A DNA stretch of 64,000 nt from assembly GCA_013076295.1 (NCBI GenBank), contig RQOL01000374.1:1426001-1490000 (forward strand), in the 5' to 3' direction. This DNA is from Sanderia malayensis (Eukaryota > Cnidaria > Scyphozoa > Semaeostomeae > Pelagiidae). Made by a program: the position numbers and the translations under genes. The first letter of the stretch is position 1. Each line of letters opens with the position of its first letter. Under the pieces are notes generated by a model, which was given only the letters and a program-made list of their open reading frames with translations, was not told the DNA's origin and did not search any database. This document shows positions 50,836 through 62,654 of the stretch, piece by piece.

Positions 50836-51705
50836 CGAAATGAAGTTGCTAATAGTGGTGCAATGAAGTTTGAAGGTTTCAAACATTGTATGGAGTTCCT
50901 CTCCGATGCGAATCTAAATATACAGACTTTCATTTCTGATCGACACACGACAATTGCAAAGCACATGAAATCCAATGTACCATCAGTAACACACTACTTT
51001 GATCTTTGGCATTTGAAAAAAAGTGTGTACAATTGGTGTGCAATATTCTCTGTTCACTCTTCCTAAGACATTTGACCGACCTGCATTTTCAAGCTTTCTT
51101 TCTGATTATAGAAGTTCACAAGCTCTTGCTGAAAATAATAAAACTGAAGGGTTGTTAGTCAGGGGGTTAGTTGAATGTTAGATCAGGCCATGTTTACGGC
51201 ATCTTCACTGGAGTGCAGTTTGAACAACAAGTGGGAATGGAGGAGTAAACTGGGCAAAATTTCAGTCATTTTTGCACCATGTACAGAACATTCACACAAA
51301 CCTCCCAAATCCAGTTTTCAATAAGTGTGCCCATGCCTTGGATATACCACAACAAAATGGCTTCAGAAAGGTACCTATTAAAATAATTTAATATAATAAT
51401 ATGCATTTAAAACTATACAATTAATGTATTGATATACGATTAATGTATTGATTCAAAAATACAGGAAATCTTGTTTACAACATTCACAGACACAGTCATT
51501 TCCAGAAATTGATCGACATTTTTGAGAAGCCAGGTCTCACAGATGAGATCAAGAAAGCACCCCCAGTTGCTCAGACAAGCTGTCTAGAGGCCTGTCATTC
51601 AGTTGTCAATCATTTTGCTCCAAAAATGATTGCATTTACTTATCCAGGAATGTACTGCAAGTAGGTCTAGATTAAGAAAGTATTTCACATATTATATAAT
51701 TACTA

Positions 51706-51820
51706 GCCGGGGGCACTCGCTACGCTCGCTTCCCGGAGTCCCTCAAGCAAAAAAAGTTTAATGTGGTTGGCGCACTTCGTGCGCTGCATTCGCTAACGCT
51801 CATGCCCTTTCCCATCCCAC
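51706..51820 (-). repeat. CpG-rich repeat, inverted relative of the window-end repeat
   Basis: CGCTCGCTTCCCGGAG, then TTTAATGTGGTTGGCGCACT, TCGTGCGCTGCATTCGCTAA, CGCTCATGCCC. The reverse complement of 63,900-64,000 matches along its length. It contains the palindrome GGCGCACTTCGTGCGC-like. It begins 45 bases after the last Kolobok-like exon. Confidence 0.88.
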
Positions 51821-52446
51821 GCACAGTGGTTTGGGTCACCCTGGTTCCCCTGTCTATCTATTGTCACGATTGTAGTGTTTAACATGCATGAAAATTAGTT
51901 TTAGTGATCAGCCTCGTTTTCATTTGAAAATCATCGTTTTCATCAGGTAAGCCTCGTACTGATTGTACAGTAAATAAGATGCAAGATCAAAGTTTGTTTT
52001 GTTTTAGGGGGAACAACAGTTAGTCTGCTATTAGTTGAGTGCATGCATTGACACTTGGCTGTGGTAGGTTGTCAACCTAATACAAACAGTAAAGGATGAT
52101 CTATGATGAGCATCCAGAATTTAAATTAATGTTGACTTACAGAGGTATGGTTTTGTTTCCATGATAAGGTGATACTAATGCACTGGATTTTGACAAATCA
52201 ATAGGTATGAAGTCTCCAATACTTGCATTTGTATAATGATGTGCATCAGTAGATCTACAAAGTGAAAGAGACAAATTATATTCTGTTTAGAATGTTGGTA
52301 TAATACGATCAAGGTTAATAAGGAATTAGATTTGGATAAAATAGCCCTTGTGAGCTGAATATGTTGTTATTGAAAAATTGCTCTTTCATAATTAGCGACT
52401 TTGTTTAACTGGAATAACAATTGGGACTTTATTCACTGTATTGTAA
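51821..52446. other. Unassigned non-coding stretch
   Basis: AT-rich; a TGAAAATTAGTTTTAG / CGTTTTCATTTGAAAATCATCG inverted pattern near 51,890-51,945, otherwise nothing recognised. Confidence 0.4.
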
Positions 52447-52773
52447 CGTAGAATTAAGAATATATTAAAAGGCCTCATAGCCAAAATTAAGTGTGACTCT
52501 TGCAACACGGCAAAAGATTTCAACGGCTGGGATTGGTTTTACATTAGTTTCAATCATATAGAACATAAGGATAAGCACGGGACACCGTGGATAACGAATG
52601 CAAAAATACTTCATAATCATCATCAATGGGATGGGAATTGCATGGAGAAAGGAGTTTCATAGGAGTATTGGGCTTGGCTGGTGGTAAGGCAAAGAAGGCA
52701 GCCACAAAGTGAAAAGAAGCGACTGCAACATGTGGCTACAGGATTAAACACTCTTTGTGAAAACATTAATTAA
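52447..52773 (+). pseudogene. Coding-like stretch of unknown family with one internal stop
   Basis: One frame is open for 71 codons from 52,447, stops once (TAG, 52,660-52,662), then stays open another 36 codons to TAA at 52,771. It lacks an ATG start. The peptide looks real: KIKCDSCNTAKDFNGWDWFY, then ISFNHIEHKDKHGTPWITN and HNHHQWDGNCMEKG, with Trp/His/Cys clusters, and after the stop a basic segment and LQHVATGLNTLCENIN. Cys-x2-Cys followed by several His and a Cys could be a metal-binding fold. A possible acceptor (AACGTAG) sits at 52,445-52,451. It may be the last exon of a gene or transposon protein that I do not recognise. Confidence 0.4.
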
Positions 52774-55496
52774 ATATAAAAAGCTATGAAACATAAGCGG
52801 AGTTGTCAATTTTGGCCTCAAGAAACTATATTTTATCAATGAGTGAAATACAATTGGCCTAAGCAATTATATGGGAACTTGAATAGGGTCAAACTAAAAA
52901 TAAACACTACTTACTCCTGAGCTGCGGCAAAATGAATGTTTCTCTCAGCTTTACTTTCTCTTATTTCAGCATCAAGTTCCGTTGCAATCCACAATTTGGG
53001 AAACGAATATTCGGAGAGCACAACCATCGGCATGATAAAATGCTACGTTGTCGAAACATAGCATAAATCAAAATCACACAACATATTCTATTGTTATGCA
53101 GCCTCGTTTTGACATAATTTTCTGATTGAGCTGGATTGGCTAACAATCAACCCAGCCCAAACCCAGCCCATGAAAAGAGAACTGAACTGAACAAAGAACA
53201 TGCTGGCATTGCATTGCATCCTTCCTTTCTTCTTTTCTGCTCGTTCACTGGGGCACTGGCGAAGGTAAGTAGGTTTTCCACATCGTTTTATATCATTGTG
53301 ATCATTGAAGTTACATCTTTAAAATAAATCTGTAGCGTTTCTGTGAAGGTTTTCATTCATTTTCGCAGCGTATAAGGCTTGAGGAAATATAGTATTTTAT
53401 AAAATCCCTTGAGAGTAGGCCACATTTAAGAAAAACGGATGATAGAGTTAAGATACATTGTCTGCATTGGAAAATGAGATAAGATTCTGTGCTGCTTACG
53501 TTATAGTACATGTATTATTCTTGAATTTTAGGTAGTGCATAATTTGTGTGATGTGATGTCAATGAAGATAACTGTTGACTGGGTAAGTAAGTATTGAAAT
53601 ATGGGAGCCGATGACACATGCGAAAGGCCATCTAGTTCATTTATAAAGACGCGTTTTTGAAATACATTTCTTGCAAATTTTTAGGGCTTGTGTCACAGGA
53701 TGTGAAAGGTACTGTTGGTGATGAATATTTCTTGGCGAAATATATATGTTGGGGAAATGCATGATTTTTCAAAGGTAGTCTTATGGTTATTTTTGCAATG
53801 TTATTATTATTAATTATTATTTTAATCTACCGTTGTAATACATCGTAATAACTGTAGAACGAAACAAACAAATAACAGTGAAACAAAACGAAGAAAACAG
53901 AAACACGAACATGATATCACGAAGAACAACTACAACTACAACTGTCCCTGTCTGCCCCTTACCAATGATAAAATTTCTGTTGTGGGCACTTCTGCCCACA
54001 TGCATCTGGTAAGGGCTTCCACTTTCTTTTCATTTCTTTTTTTTGTGTGTTTTTTTGTTTTTTAAAGTTTTTTTTTTTCAAAATTTTTATTTTGATTTCC
54101 TCAGATGTCCTGTAGAGAAGAACATATTGTTACAGAAGGAATTAGAAGTAAGCAATATGTTGTACACACTCATGAGATGGGAATTTTGCACTGCAACTTA
54201 CGCTATTTTATCCTTTGTTAAATATATATTAATATATTAACATATTATTACTCCCTTCATATGGGATGAAGCTTCCATTAATTATTGTATATTATGTTTT
54301 TTATTGGTATGTTTCACAGATGAGATGGGAATTCTGCATTGGAACTTACGCTATTTCTTCCTTCGTTAAATGCCTGCCTTCGGTGCTAACGAAGTGAAAC
54401 TTGGTGCCTTTGTGAATGGCACTGAATTTGAAGGCACATTGCCTTTTTAGTGACCCAATATCAGTAAAGTCGATTAGCTAGGATTAATATGAGAACAATA
54501 TATTAAAAACAGTGACTCACATAGGATACATTTGTGTTTCCTTGTAAAGCAGTTTGATAATATATGCATGACATTGATATAGATTTATCAATATATGGAT
54601 GATAGTATTTTTCAATGTTACCTCAGTTCCTCACCACAAGAAACCACTGTGGTTCCTTCGCCACTTCAGGCTCAATTGCTGCCGGCTCATTTGCTGCAGC
54701 TCGACTGCTGCAAGCTCAGCAAGGATGGCAAGTTCCATTTCACTATCCATGTTTACACTATATATAAATATATTGTCATTGTCAGTGAAAGGTGAGGTGA
54801 TAGCTATCAGTTGTTTGAATTTGCCTCTACTGTTCTCTTAATGTTAACAATAATATCTATACTTTTAATGTATTAATATGAAACAGTTCTATTTTCTGCA
54901 GAAAATCAATGATAATTATCTTTCTTACAATGAAGGGGAGAGACTAAAGGCAGGCAGAAAACACAGAAATAAATACATGAACTTACGGTAACAGTAGTTG
55001 CGAAAATTATCTATCTCAGGTGAACTGTAAAGGATAAAATTGTTATAATATTGTGAAATATCCACTGCAATGGCAATTGTGACGTAAATATAGCAGTTTG
55101 AGCTTTTTTAAAGCTGTTTAGTTATGAATAGCCTGTATTTTATGTTGAAGTAAAAGGAACATTAAAAATTATGTACTTACGTGAATTGTTGTTTTGCTTG
55201 TGGTGGTTACAAAAATTTTTTACGCACGCTATGCCCTCTATGACGCAAGAAAAATTTTAAATTTCGCGCCCGCTATTGTTGTTGCTATGACGCCGAAATT
55301 GCCGTGAAAATCTGATGATAATAGTATTAGCTGCAGGACATTACGTCGTGCTGCATTGATTGTATTGTGATTGTAGGTTTCAAGAGCAACAAAACTTGTA
55401 ATTATGCGATAACTATTAGAAATACAATTGCGATGAGAATACATATAAGGAACCTAGCTGAAGGCCTAGTTGTTTAAGTTCGTTATTTTGAGATCT
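52774..55496. other. Long stretch without recognised genes
   Basis: AT-rich DNA with homopolymer T runs (54,035-54,090). A GAAG/GTAAGTAGG donor-like site at 53,261 could end a 5' untranslated exon, and a CAG/GC-rich 80-base segment at 54,650-54,730 could be an exon; neither has supporting homology. Two related 55-base segments (GATGGGAATTTTGCACTGCA at 54,176; GATGGGAATTCTGCATTGGA at 54,324) lie 148 bases apart. Confidence 0.4.
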
Positions 55497-55596
55497 NNNN
55501 NNNNNNNNNNNNNNNNNNNNNNNNNNNNNNNNNNNNNNNNNNNNNNNNNNNNNNNNNNNNNNNNNNNNNNNNNNNNNNNNNNNNNNNNNNNNNNNN
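55497..55596. other. Assembly gap (100 N)
   Basis: Exactly 100 undetermined bases; the true size is probably unknown. Confidence 1.
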
Positions 55597-57395
55597 TTGT
55601 GAGCAACTGGATGGGGTTGTTGTTTTGTGGTGAGCTGCAAGATAAAATAAATAATTTAAAACATAATTGTAAGAAATGTTTGGGATTACTCTTGATTGTT
55701 GAATTAAATTATTGGTTATTTAAAGTTTGCAAATAAAAATATTTGACCACTTTCTCTTATGACCTACATCACTCTTTCTATTGTGTTCTTTAACAACTAT
55801 AAGGAAAACAGTTTTGATAATGTATAAATTGGAGAAGTTAATGATCCTTTTCATTTTTGGAAAGAAAAATGTATAAATCACATTTGATGTGTTTGTATTA
55901 TGAGGCTAGATTTGATTTGCATTATGCAGTAAATTTGCTTTCTATTGATAATAAATTGTTGCAATTGTTAATACCACTTTAAATATAGTAGCTAAGCTTC
56001 AGATTTGGGATATGAATGTACATTACAGGGTGAGGCATTTAAACATTAATTAAAATAGGCTTTGTATAGGAACAATTCTTGTCACACTCACCCAATATTC
56101 TGAGGAATGAACTTGTTTGAAAACCTGTTTTTACAAAAGAAGAAAGATGTTTTGGACGAATTGATTATCTTGTAAACAGAAAGTTGCCATTGATACTAAG
56201 GAATGTTTAACATATTGTCAACTTGTATATTATTATGTTGATAGATTGAGTGAAGAAATGAGAATAAAAGGTCATGCTGAAGTGAAGGAGTGAAATACTT
56301 ACTTTATAAAAAAACTTCACTTTACTTTACTTTGTTAATAACAAAACTGGCTAGACATTAGCCGAGAAACCAGATAACAGAAACGCTAAAAGCAGATGAC
56401 AGAAACGCTAAAAAGACAGTGCATTGCGATGCAATGAAAGACAACGTTGCTTTAAAGAAGACGCTGTCGGTGTAAATAAGGATTGTTTAAAAAAGGTAAA
56501 TTTCAACATTCAACTCACCAATAACAAAGTAAAACAATCTTTCTAATAATTTTCTTTCAATATATAGATATTAATATTATTTTCTTTCAATTTCTGACAA
56601 CGTTAGATGTTGAACAAAAATTTTACATTTGCTGTAGCAAGAAAGTAAACACGCAATTGCTATTTGAAATTCGCGCCAATTTGAAAGTTTTGTGGCCTCT
56701 ATTCGGCGGCGTGCCTCGTTGTTGTTATTATTATTCTCATGATGATCCATTCGATTCGACAGAAAGGCAGTTGAACACAACAAGAGCAAGAGCATGTACT
56801 TGGCACCGAAGAGAAAAACGGCCTTGGTCTTCGTTGATGATGGGGAGAAGTGTGGTTGTGAAGGGGAACCTTTAAGTATAAGAAGAAATAATTTGGTAGA
56901 CTTTATTATGCATGATATCTAGAAATACACCATTTCTCGACACATGGAGAATGAAGTACATTGATTTTTGGTGATCTGTTATATCTTCAGAAATATTGCT
57001 GCTGGTAAAAATACCAATAATAAGAAGAGTAGGCCATGGAAGGTTGACAAAAGGTAAGAAGGTTTAATACGTTTTTTTGACTTGGTGAACACATGAGGTG
57101 GAGGTAATTAATTAATGATTTGCAGTTACAATAAATTACTTACATTTATAGACTTCAGGCCACATGAAAAGAACTGAGATGTGCCAACATGCTATAAAGT
57201 ATATTACATGATTTCTTCTTGTTTTTCAGGTGCCCAGACATAAAGTGAATGTTTGTGGTCATTCCTTGTGAACATTATTATAGTGAGGTGAGTTCATTTT
57301 AAGATTTGTTAATTGAAGATCATTTGTTCAAAAAGAAGGACAGTGTCTGTTTTGCAGTGATCTTTTTTGAAGAATTACAAAAGTTAGAAATAGAA
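55597..57395. other. Unassigned AT-rich stretch
   Basis: No coding region with recognisable motifs. Short open stretches at 56,577-56,875 on both strands have low-complexity sequence (NNNNNN from a TTATTATTATT run) and no family match. Confidence 0.4.
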
Positions 57396-57404
57396 GCATT
57401 ACAT

Positions 57405-57810
57405 ATTAATATATATAGATACTTACTATAGATACTTACATAAATATATACATCAATACATACCCTATATACTATATATAAATACTATACATAATATACA
57501 TACCCTACATACATACATACATACATACATACATACATACATACATACATACATACATACATACATACATACATACATACCCTACATACCCTACATACAT
57601 ACCCTACATACATACATACATACATACCCTACATACATACATACATACCCTACAATACATACCCTACATAGCATACCCTACAATACATACCCTACACTAC
57701 ATACCCTACAATACATAACCTACACTACATACCCTACCATACATAACCTACAATACATACCCTACCATACATAACCTACAATACATACCCTACAATACAA
57801 ACCCTACATC
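57405..57810. repeat. CATA microsatellite grading into CATACCCTA repeats
   Basis: TATA-rich start, then about 19 uninterrupted TACA units (57,505-57,580), then variable CATACCCTACA(A)TA units to 57,808. A stepwise gradient from pure (CATA)n to the compound 9-12-base unit is visible. Confidence 0.95.
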
Positions 57811-59340
57811 TTCCCCCCTGGCAGCGCCCGCCCTGCCGCCCCCTGAAAGCCGTTTCTGAAAGTTGATAACTTCAGTGTGAAGTTTGGAAAAAAATAGTTG
57901 CCTTCAAAAATGTAATCAATCCTGGAAAATTTAAACTCAATGTCTAATAAAAAATATATCAAACTGTAGCTAAGAAAACAGCGAATCTGATTAAAATATT
58001 AACATTTCTTAACAGTGTTGTTTTGAATTTTATAAGGGAGTATTTAGTGCAGCCCAAGACAAAAGCCGTGAAAAAATTTATTCAGCAGGCAACTTTCAAA
58101 ACACAAAAACCTCCCTAACTTGGTCAAAATTAGTCCATTTGAACTCAAATTACACCAACACGAAGCTAATAGCTTGGCGAACATTTATCGAAAGTATTTT
58201 GGTGAAAAAAAACAATGTTTTGGCAGGTTAAAAATTAATTTTCGCAAATGCAAAACACACGCGTGTTGCTTGAAAATTTCGTGTTTTTCAGCAAAATCCA
58301 AACTCGGCTAAAACTGTCGAAAAACAGAGGAAAATTGACAAAACAAATATAACAACACCAGATAACTTTAGTTCTCGTGTAAATAAACAGTTATCGAAAA
58401 TTTAAATGGACAAAATCGGCCCAGAACGACCCAAGAAAATCAAAATTGTCTTCGTGTTTTGGTTAGGCCCTCGAGCCGAAAGAAAAACGTGAGGTTAAAC
58501 AAAACAAAACTTGTGCTATTTTCACCCAAAAACAATTGAATAAAGGAAATACCTTGAAATAATTGTTCACCAATTGTTTCCACAGGTCTTGACAACAATT
58601 GACATGTCTTTACAATTGATTTCCGGCACGTATTCACGTTTAAACCCGAGCAACTTGCCGCCCGTTAAACTAAAAAAACACGTGCTTCTCCCTGCTCGTT
58701 CTGCATCTCATTAACTGGGTCCTCGGGACTTTCTAGAAAGTCGCACCACAAAATTGGCCATAACTCCCGAAACGCTTGGAGTAGAAATTAGCCACATACC
58801 TTACTTTGATGAGCAGAATGCAGCGATCATTTCTATGCCGATTTGCACCCTTATTTGCACCCCAAAAAAAAGCCTTTATGATATCAAGCCCCGCTCCTTT
58901 GATCCCATTGTTTGGTGGAACGTTGCCATTGTTTTTTCGAACGTCGATTGTTCACCAAACAATAGGTCATTGTTCAGAGTCGGCGGGTCACGTGTGATCA
59001 CATTTTATTATATATAGATTGTGCTATGTCATATTTGATTTTACTGGAGCACATCTAGAAAAATAAAGGTAAATATTCTATACCACAGTTTGTAATCTAT
59101 CTTTACTCTTCCAGAATAAATCTGTCAATACTAGATTTTAAAGAAAATCTGTTTCGAGCAAAAATGTATGACTCCACTGGAAAACCAAGTGTGACAGTGA
59201 TGTATACTAAATTCAAAAATGGTGATGCAACAGTGAGAAATAAATGAGTCACAAACATATGGTAAGTTTAGTAGCATATAATAAAAATCTTTGGTTTTCA
59301 TTTTTTCCAAATGATCTGGGTTGGGCTTATGAAACACTAC
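57811..59340. other. Unassigned stretch
   Basis: No recognised gene. Open stretches at 58,120-58,311 and 58,754-59,017 have no known motif. A CACGTGTGATC / CACGTG context near 58,990 is the only notable site. Confidence 0.4.
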
Positions 59341-59344
59341 TTAC

Positions 59345-59770
59345 AACATTTTAGGATATATTGGATCAGTTTTTGAATCACTACTTATTGGTATTGCGGA
59401 AGAAAAACTTGAGCTCTACAAAAAGAAAATAGAAGTCATGACACCTGCTCCAATGCATAGTGTATTACAAAAAGAAGACAAAATGACTGCTATTGATAAG
59501 TTTATCACACGTCAAAGCCTTGCCACAACAGAGGTGCCTCCAACTTCACAACCTAGTATTGATCACATCCACCATCTTCTTTTCTCTAATTAAATTGAAA
59601 ATATGCAATGTGATAGTATTAACGTTCTGATTTTTTTAGTTCTAGGTACAACCTCATCAAACCAGAGCTCTATCAGGAGCAAGCCTAATTGCAAAGCTTG
59701 TGGCAATCCCATGAAGTGTCATAAAAATATAGCAAAATGCACAAAGAATAAAAAATGTGAGTTCAAATGA
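59345..59770 (+). pseudogene. Possible C-terminal exons of a transposase-like protein
   Basis: First piece (59,350-59,592, no ATG): LIGIAEEKLELYKKKIEVM, MTAIDKFITRQSLATTEVP, ending at TAA. Second piece after a T-rich AG acceptor at about 59,640: SKPNCKACGNPMKCHKN, a short Cys-x2-Cys...Cys-type knuckle. Such CxxCxxPMxxHxxxxC tails occur at the ends of several animal transposases. No catalytic region is adjacent, so the assignment is weak. Confidence 0.3.
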
Positions 59771-59838
59771 TACGTACTCTGTTGAGCAGTTATTGTCATG
59801 AAACCCAGCATGCTCTTTTGTTGCAAATTTGGTTCTTA

Positions 59839-60951
59839 TGACATAGTAGGCACACGCTGGAAGTGGTATTCGTCAGCCTCGAACCCAGGGCCCTTCCAGC
59901 TTCGCTGACATGGCCCTGGTACCTACCTCCAGATTTGTTGGGAATTTATTCCATGTAATTATGCAAAAACATACATGCAGTTAAAATATCAGGGTAATAT
60001 AGCATAATTAGCGTCACTCGTGCCTCCACGCCATTTTGTTTCGTCTACAATTTAGTTTTCTCTGAGACAATTTTGGAATTATTTGGGATTAATGTTTGTC
60101 AGAGAGTCCTTTTTTTAATTCCTGAATTCCTCCGGGCATATTGCTGTGCGAATTTTTTATAAAACATCAAAACACACGGAAATTGAAAGTGATTATATCG
60201 GCTTTATCCGAATTCAATCGTAATTTTTGAGCAACAGGTGCATGTAAATTCACATAATTAAAAATAAAATTCCAAGTTGAAGATTAGACCGGAAAGAATA
60301 TTTGTCAAAAGTGTTTGAAATTGAATTTCATAAATTGACAAAGCAAACTTTCATTTTGCAGGAGTACAACAATTATTTATGTTGAGCAAAATTGGCCTTC
60401 ACCTATGCCCCTGAACTATTTGTTTTCAGACATGTAAAAAGCAAAATAACGCCTGAATTAAACGTAAAATTTATATATAGCTTTAAACTTGATGTTAATA
60501 ATAATTTTCAAAACTTTAAGCCTCAAAATTAACAACAAATGAGTCCAAAAATCATACGTTTTTGCTGGACCTAGGTGCTGCAGACAAGCCGAAGTAAATT
60601 TGAAAATATCTCGGATTGAAAAAAAGAAATGAAGCTATCACCTGTTTATAAGTTTCTCCTGTCATCATCGAAAGGTTTTTTAAATTCTTGTTAGGGTTTT
60701 ACTCGTGAAGCATAATAAATAACAACAATTCAGGGTCACGTTTTCTCTCACATTGTCGGCACATTTTCCTTGCTTTTCATGAAAATTAATTCTTGAAATT
60801 CCCCGGGTCACTAACTTGTGCAATTTCTATTGTTAATTGGTTAGCCAATCACAGTCCATTATTGCGAGGTAGGTACCAGGGCCATGTCAGCGAAGCTGAA
60901 AGGGCCCTGGGTTCGAAGTTGGGTATTCGTTTTTCCCCAAGCCTGCTATGT
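59839..60951. mobile_element. Non-coding foldback/MITE-like element of about 1.1 kb
   Basis: Nearly perfect 51-base inverted repeats: 59,879-59,929 (TCGAACCCAGGGCCCTTCCA, GCTTCGCTGACATGGCCCTG) and 60,866-60,916, with weaker similarity continuing outward to CATAG(T/C)AGGC at both outer edges (about 59,839 and 60,951). The interior has no coding sequence. Target duplication could not be fixed. Confidence 0.75.
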
Positions 60952-60979
60952 GTTGAATTATTCGGGCTATCCATGATGG

Positions 60980-61145
60980 AGGAATTTAATATAGATTAAA
61001 TATAGTAGGCATGACATAAAAAACATGCGACATCTTGAACAAATTCGAAGCCAATGTAATAACAGAACAATAAAATATGCATAACAATAACATAACTCTT
61101 ACAGGGAAACTATGAGATCATATTCCAACACCCCCACTCGATCTC
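60980..61145 (-). repeat. Copia polypurine tract and start of 3' LTR
   Basis: On the minus strand CGAGTGGGGG is followed by TGTTGGAATATGATC (LTR start at 61,130), about 70 bases after the RNase H stop codon. The LTR's far end is not resolved. Confidence 0.65.
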
Positions 61146-61200
61146 ATATAAGTCAATCAAAATATAAAATGCAGCAATGATAGTTTCAATAGTTTGAAGT

Positions 61201-62367
61201 TTATCCAAAAATGTAACGTTTGAACTTCTGCAGTTTTTCTTTAGTAGAAGCTTTAGTCATTATGTCAGCAATCATATCTTGTGTTGGACAGTATTTGATT
61301 GTCACTTTACCAGTTTCTTGTGCTGATCGAATTAAATGATAACGAATATCAATGTGTTTTGCACGTTGGCGGTTTACAGGGTTCTTGGAGAGGGCGATTG
61401 CACCTTGGTTGTCCTCAAAAATTGTTGCTGACTGGCAGGGTTCTTTCAAGTCCTTAAGCAGTTGCGTAAGATAAAAACTTTCCTGTACAGTTAAGGCTAG
61501 CACAATATATTCAGCCTCACAAGATGATAACGCAACTGTGGGCTGCTTCTTCGATTTCCAGGAAATAGGTGGGCCTGTGACATTCAGATTAAAACAATAC
61601 CCACTGGTACTTCGCCTGTCTGATGAGGCTGCCCAGTCTGCATCACTGTAACCTTGTATAGCAAGTTTCTCTCTGGATTTCCTGTAACATAGCTCATATT
61701 CCAGAGTGCCCTTCACATATCTCAGAACGTGTTTTACTGCTGTCCAATGGCCCTGCTGTGGGTTAGAGAAATTCTGTGATAGCTTGGAAACTACCCAACA
61801 AAGATCTGGTCTTGTGCAAGTGATTGCATATATTAAACTACCAACAGCTTCTCGATATAGCGTAGCATCACACTTTGATTCGCCAGAGAAGTCAAGTTTC
61901 TGCTCTGAAGGCGTGTTTTTTGGCTTACGATTCGACATTTGAACTCTCTCTAAGACTTTAGATAGATACCTCTTTTCAGTCATCTCTACAAAATCATCTC
62001 CCTGTTCAAATTCTATACCCAGAAAATATGACAATTTTCCTAGATCTTTCATTTTGAATCTTTCTTGAAGCATCATTTTTGTCTCATTCATAGTTTCATT
62101 GTCACTGGCAGCAATTATAAGATTATCAACCTTAATCAAGATAAATACCTTTTTCTCACCAACTTCTTTCCTGTAGATGCAATGATCAACTGAGCTCTGC
62201 GCAAAATTGTTCTCTATCAAACACTTGTGTAGTAGCATGTTCCAATTTCTTCCAGATTGCTTTAGTCCATAAAGTAACTTGTTTAGCTTGTACACTAACC
62301 TTTCATTTTCATCAGAGTTAGGAGTCTCAAAACCTTCTGTTTGTTCCATGTAGATCTCGCAATGCAA
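61201..62367 (-). pseudogene. Copia retrotransposon RT (C-terminal half) and RNase H
   Basis: 388 open codons, no stop. Reverse transcriptase motifs: LVYKLNKLLYGLKQSGRNW, FILIKVDNLIIAAS where active Copia has YVDD, so the Tyr and second catalytic Asp are replaced (K, N). Then FKMKDLGKLSYFLGIEF, GSLIYAITCTRPDL, HVLRYVKGT. RNase H: GYSDADWAAS, LSSCEAEYIVLA, FEDNQGAIALS, HIDIRYHLIR carry the catalytic acids. The 5' side is cut near 62,360 by a SINE, and gag, protease and integrase are missing. It is read as a recent but dead fragment because of the mutated active site and truncation. Confidence 0.85.
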
Positions 62368-62622
62368 GCAAGCAATATTTATTTGTTAACGCAGGCTGAG
62401 GGTTTGGGCAGCTATACAGCTGATGTGGGCCTGCGGCTTGTTCCCCCAGAATGATATTCTAGAACGAATACCCTGGGTACTCATTTACCGACCTCGGAAG
62501 GATGGACAGCTGAGTTGGCTGACGGCTTGTAGTTCGTGATTCCAACCATCCGTGGACTCGAACCCATGAAGGTTACCCTTCAAGGATACGAGATCCAGCG
62601 CCTTAACCACTAGGCTACACTG
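62365..62622 (-). mobile_element. tRNA-derived SINE
   Basis: The minus strand begins GTGTAGCCTAGTGGTTAAGG with an A box (TAGCCTAGTGG) and carries a B box (GGTTCGAGTCC) about 45 bases later, the internal RNA polymerase III promoter. After the tRNA-like head comes CCATCCTTCCGAGGTCGGTA, then AATGAGTACCCAG, a block found in several invertebrate SINEs, then a tail ending AAATAAATATTGCTTGCTTGC. It abuts the Copia frame directly. No target duplication was established. Confidence 0.8.
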
Positions 62623-62654
62623 ATTCAGATGTCATCCTTACGTGTGATCTTTGT

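Larger units (their letters stand above)
48830..51660 (+). pseudogene. Kolobok-like THAP transposase gene with introns
   Basis: Inferred exons: THAP finger (about 48,832-49,206: DRCVTANCSS, then WLPTKHSVIFSKHFNDADF, with a frame shift near 49,100); 49,311-49,385; acidic 49,801-50,012; 50,094-50,445 (FPFCHFCKSDHPEL, LRSQPDMPNTKIPAG); 50,534-50,728 (ISGDARHDSMGHSAKFG, first Asp); 50,836 to about 51,012 (TFISDRHTTIAKHM, second Asp; DLWHLKKS); about 51,068-51,370 (CLRHLHWSA, PVFNKCAHALDIPQQ); 51,465-51,660 (CLEACHSVVNHFAPK, probable Glu). Introns of 80-110 bases have GTgagt/GTacgg/GTaggc donors and AG acceptors that keep the frame. Lesions: TGA at 50,350, stops near 51,180 and 51,228. No exon follows the donor at 51,661. 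The superfamily call rests on motif order from memory. Confidence 0.72.

Noticed and set aside
54595..54841. Two overlapping open frames with CTG/CAG-rich sequence
   Set aside because: No homology recognised and no splice pattern; could be an exon but cannot be supported.
55416..55736. Open frames crossing the N run
   Set aside because: They exist only because N codons are not stops.
56577..56875. Overlapping open frames on both strands
   Set aside because: Driven by a TTATTATTATT run; no recognised domain.
62545..62620. Apparent tRNA gene on the minus strand
   Set aside because: Promoter boxes are present, but acceptor stem pairing is not evident and a SINE body and tail follow directly.
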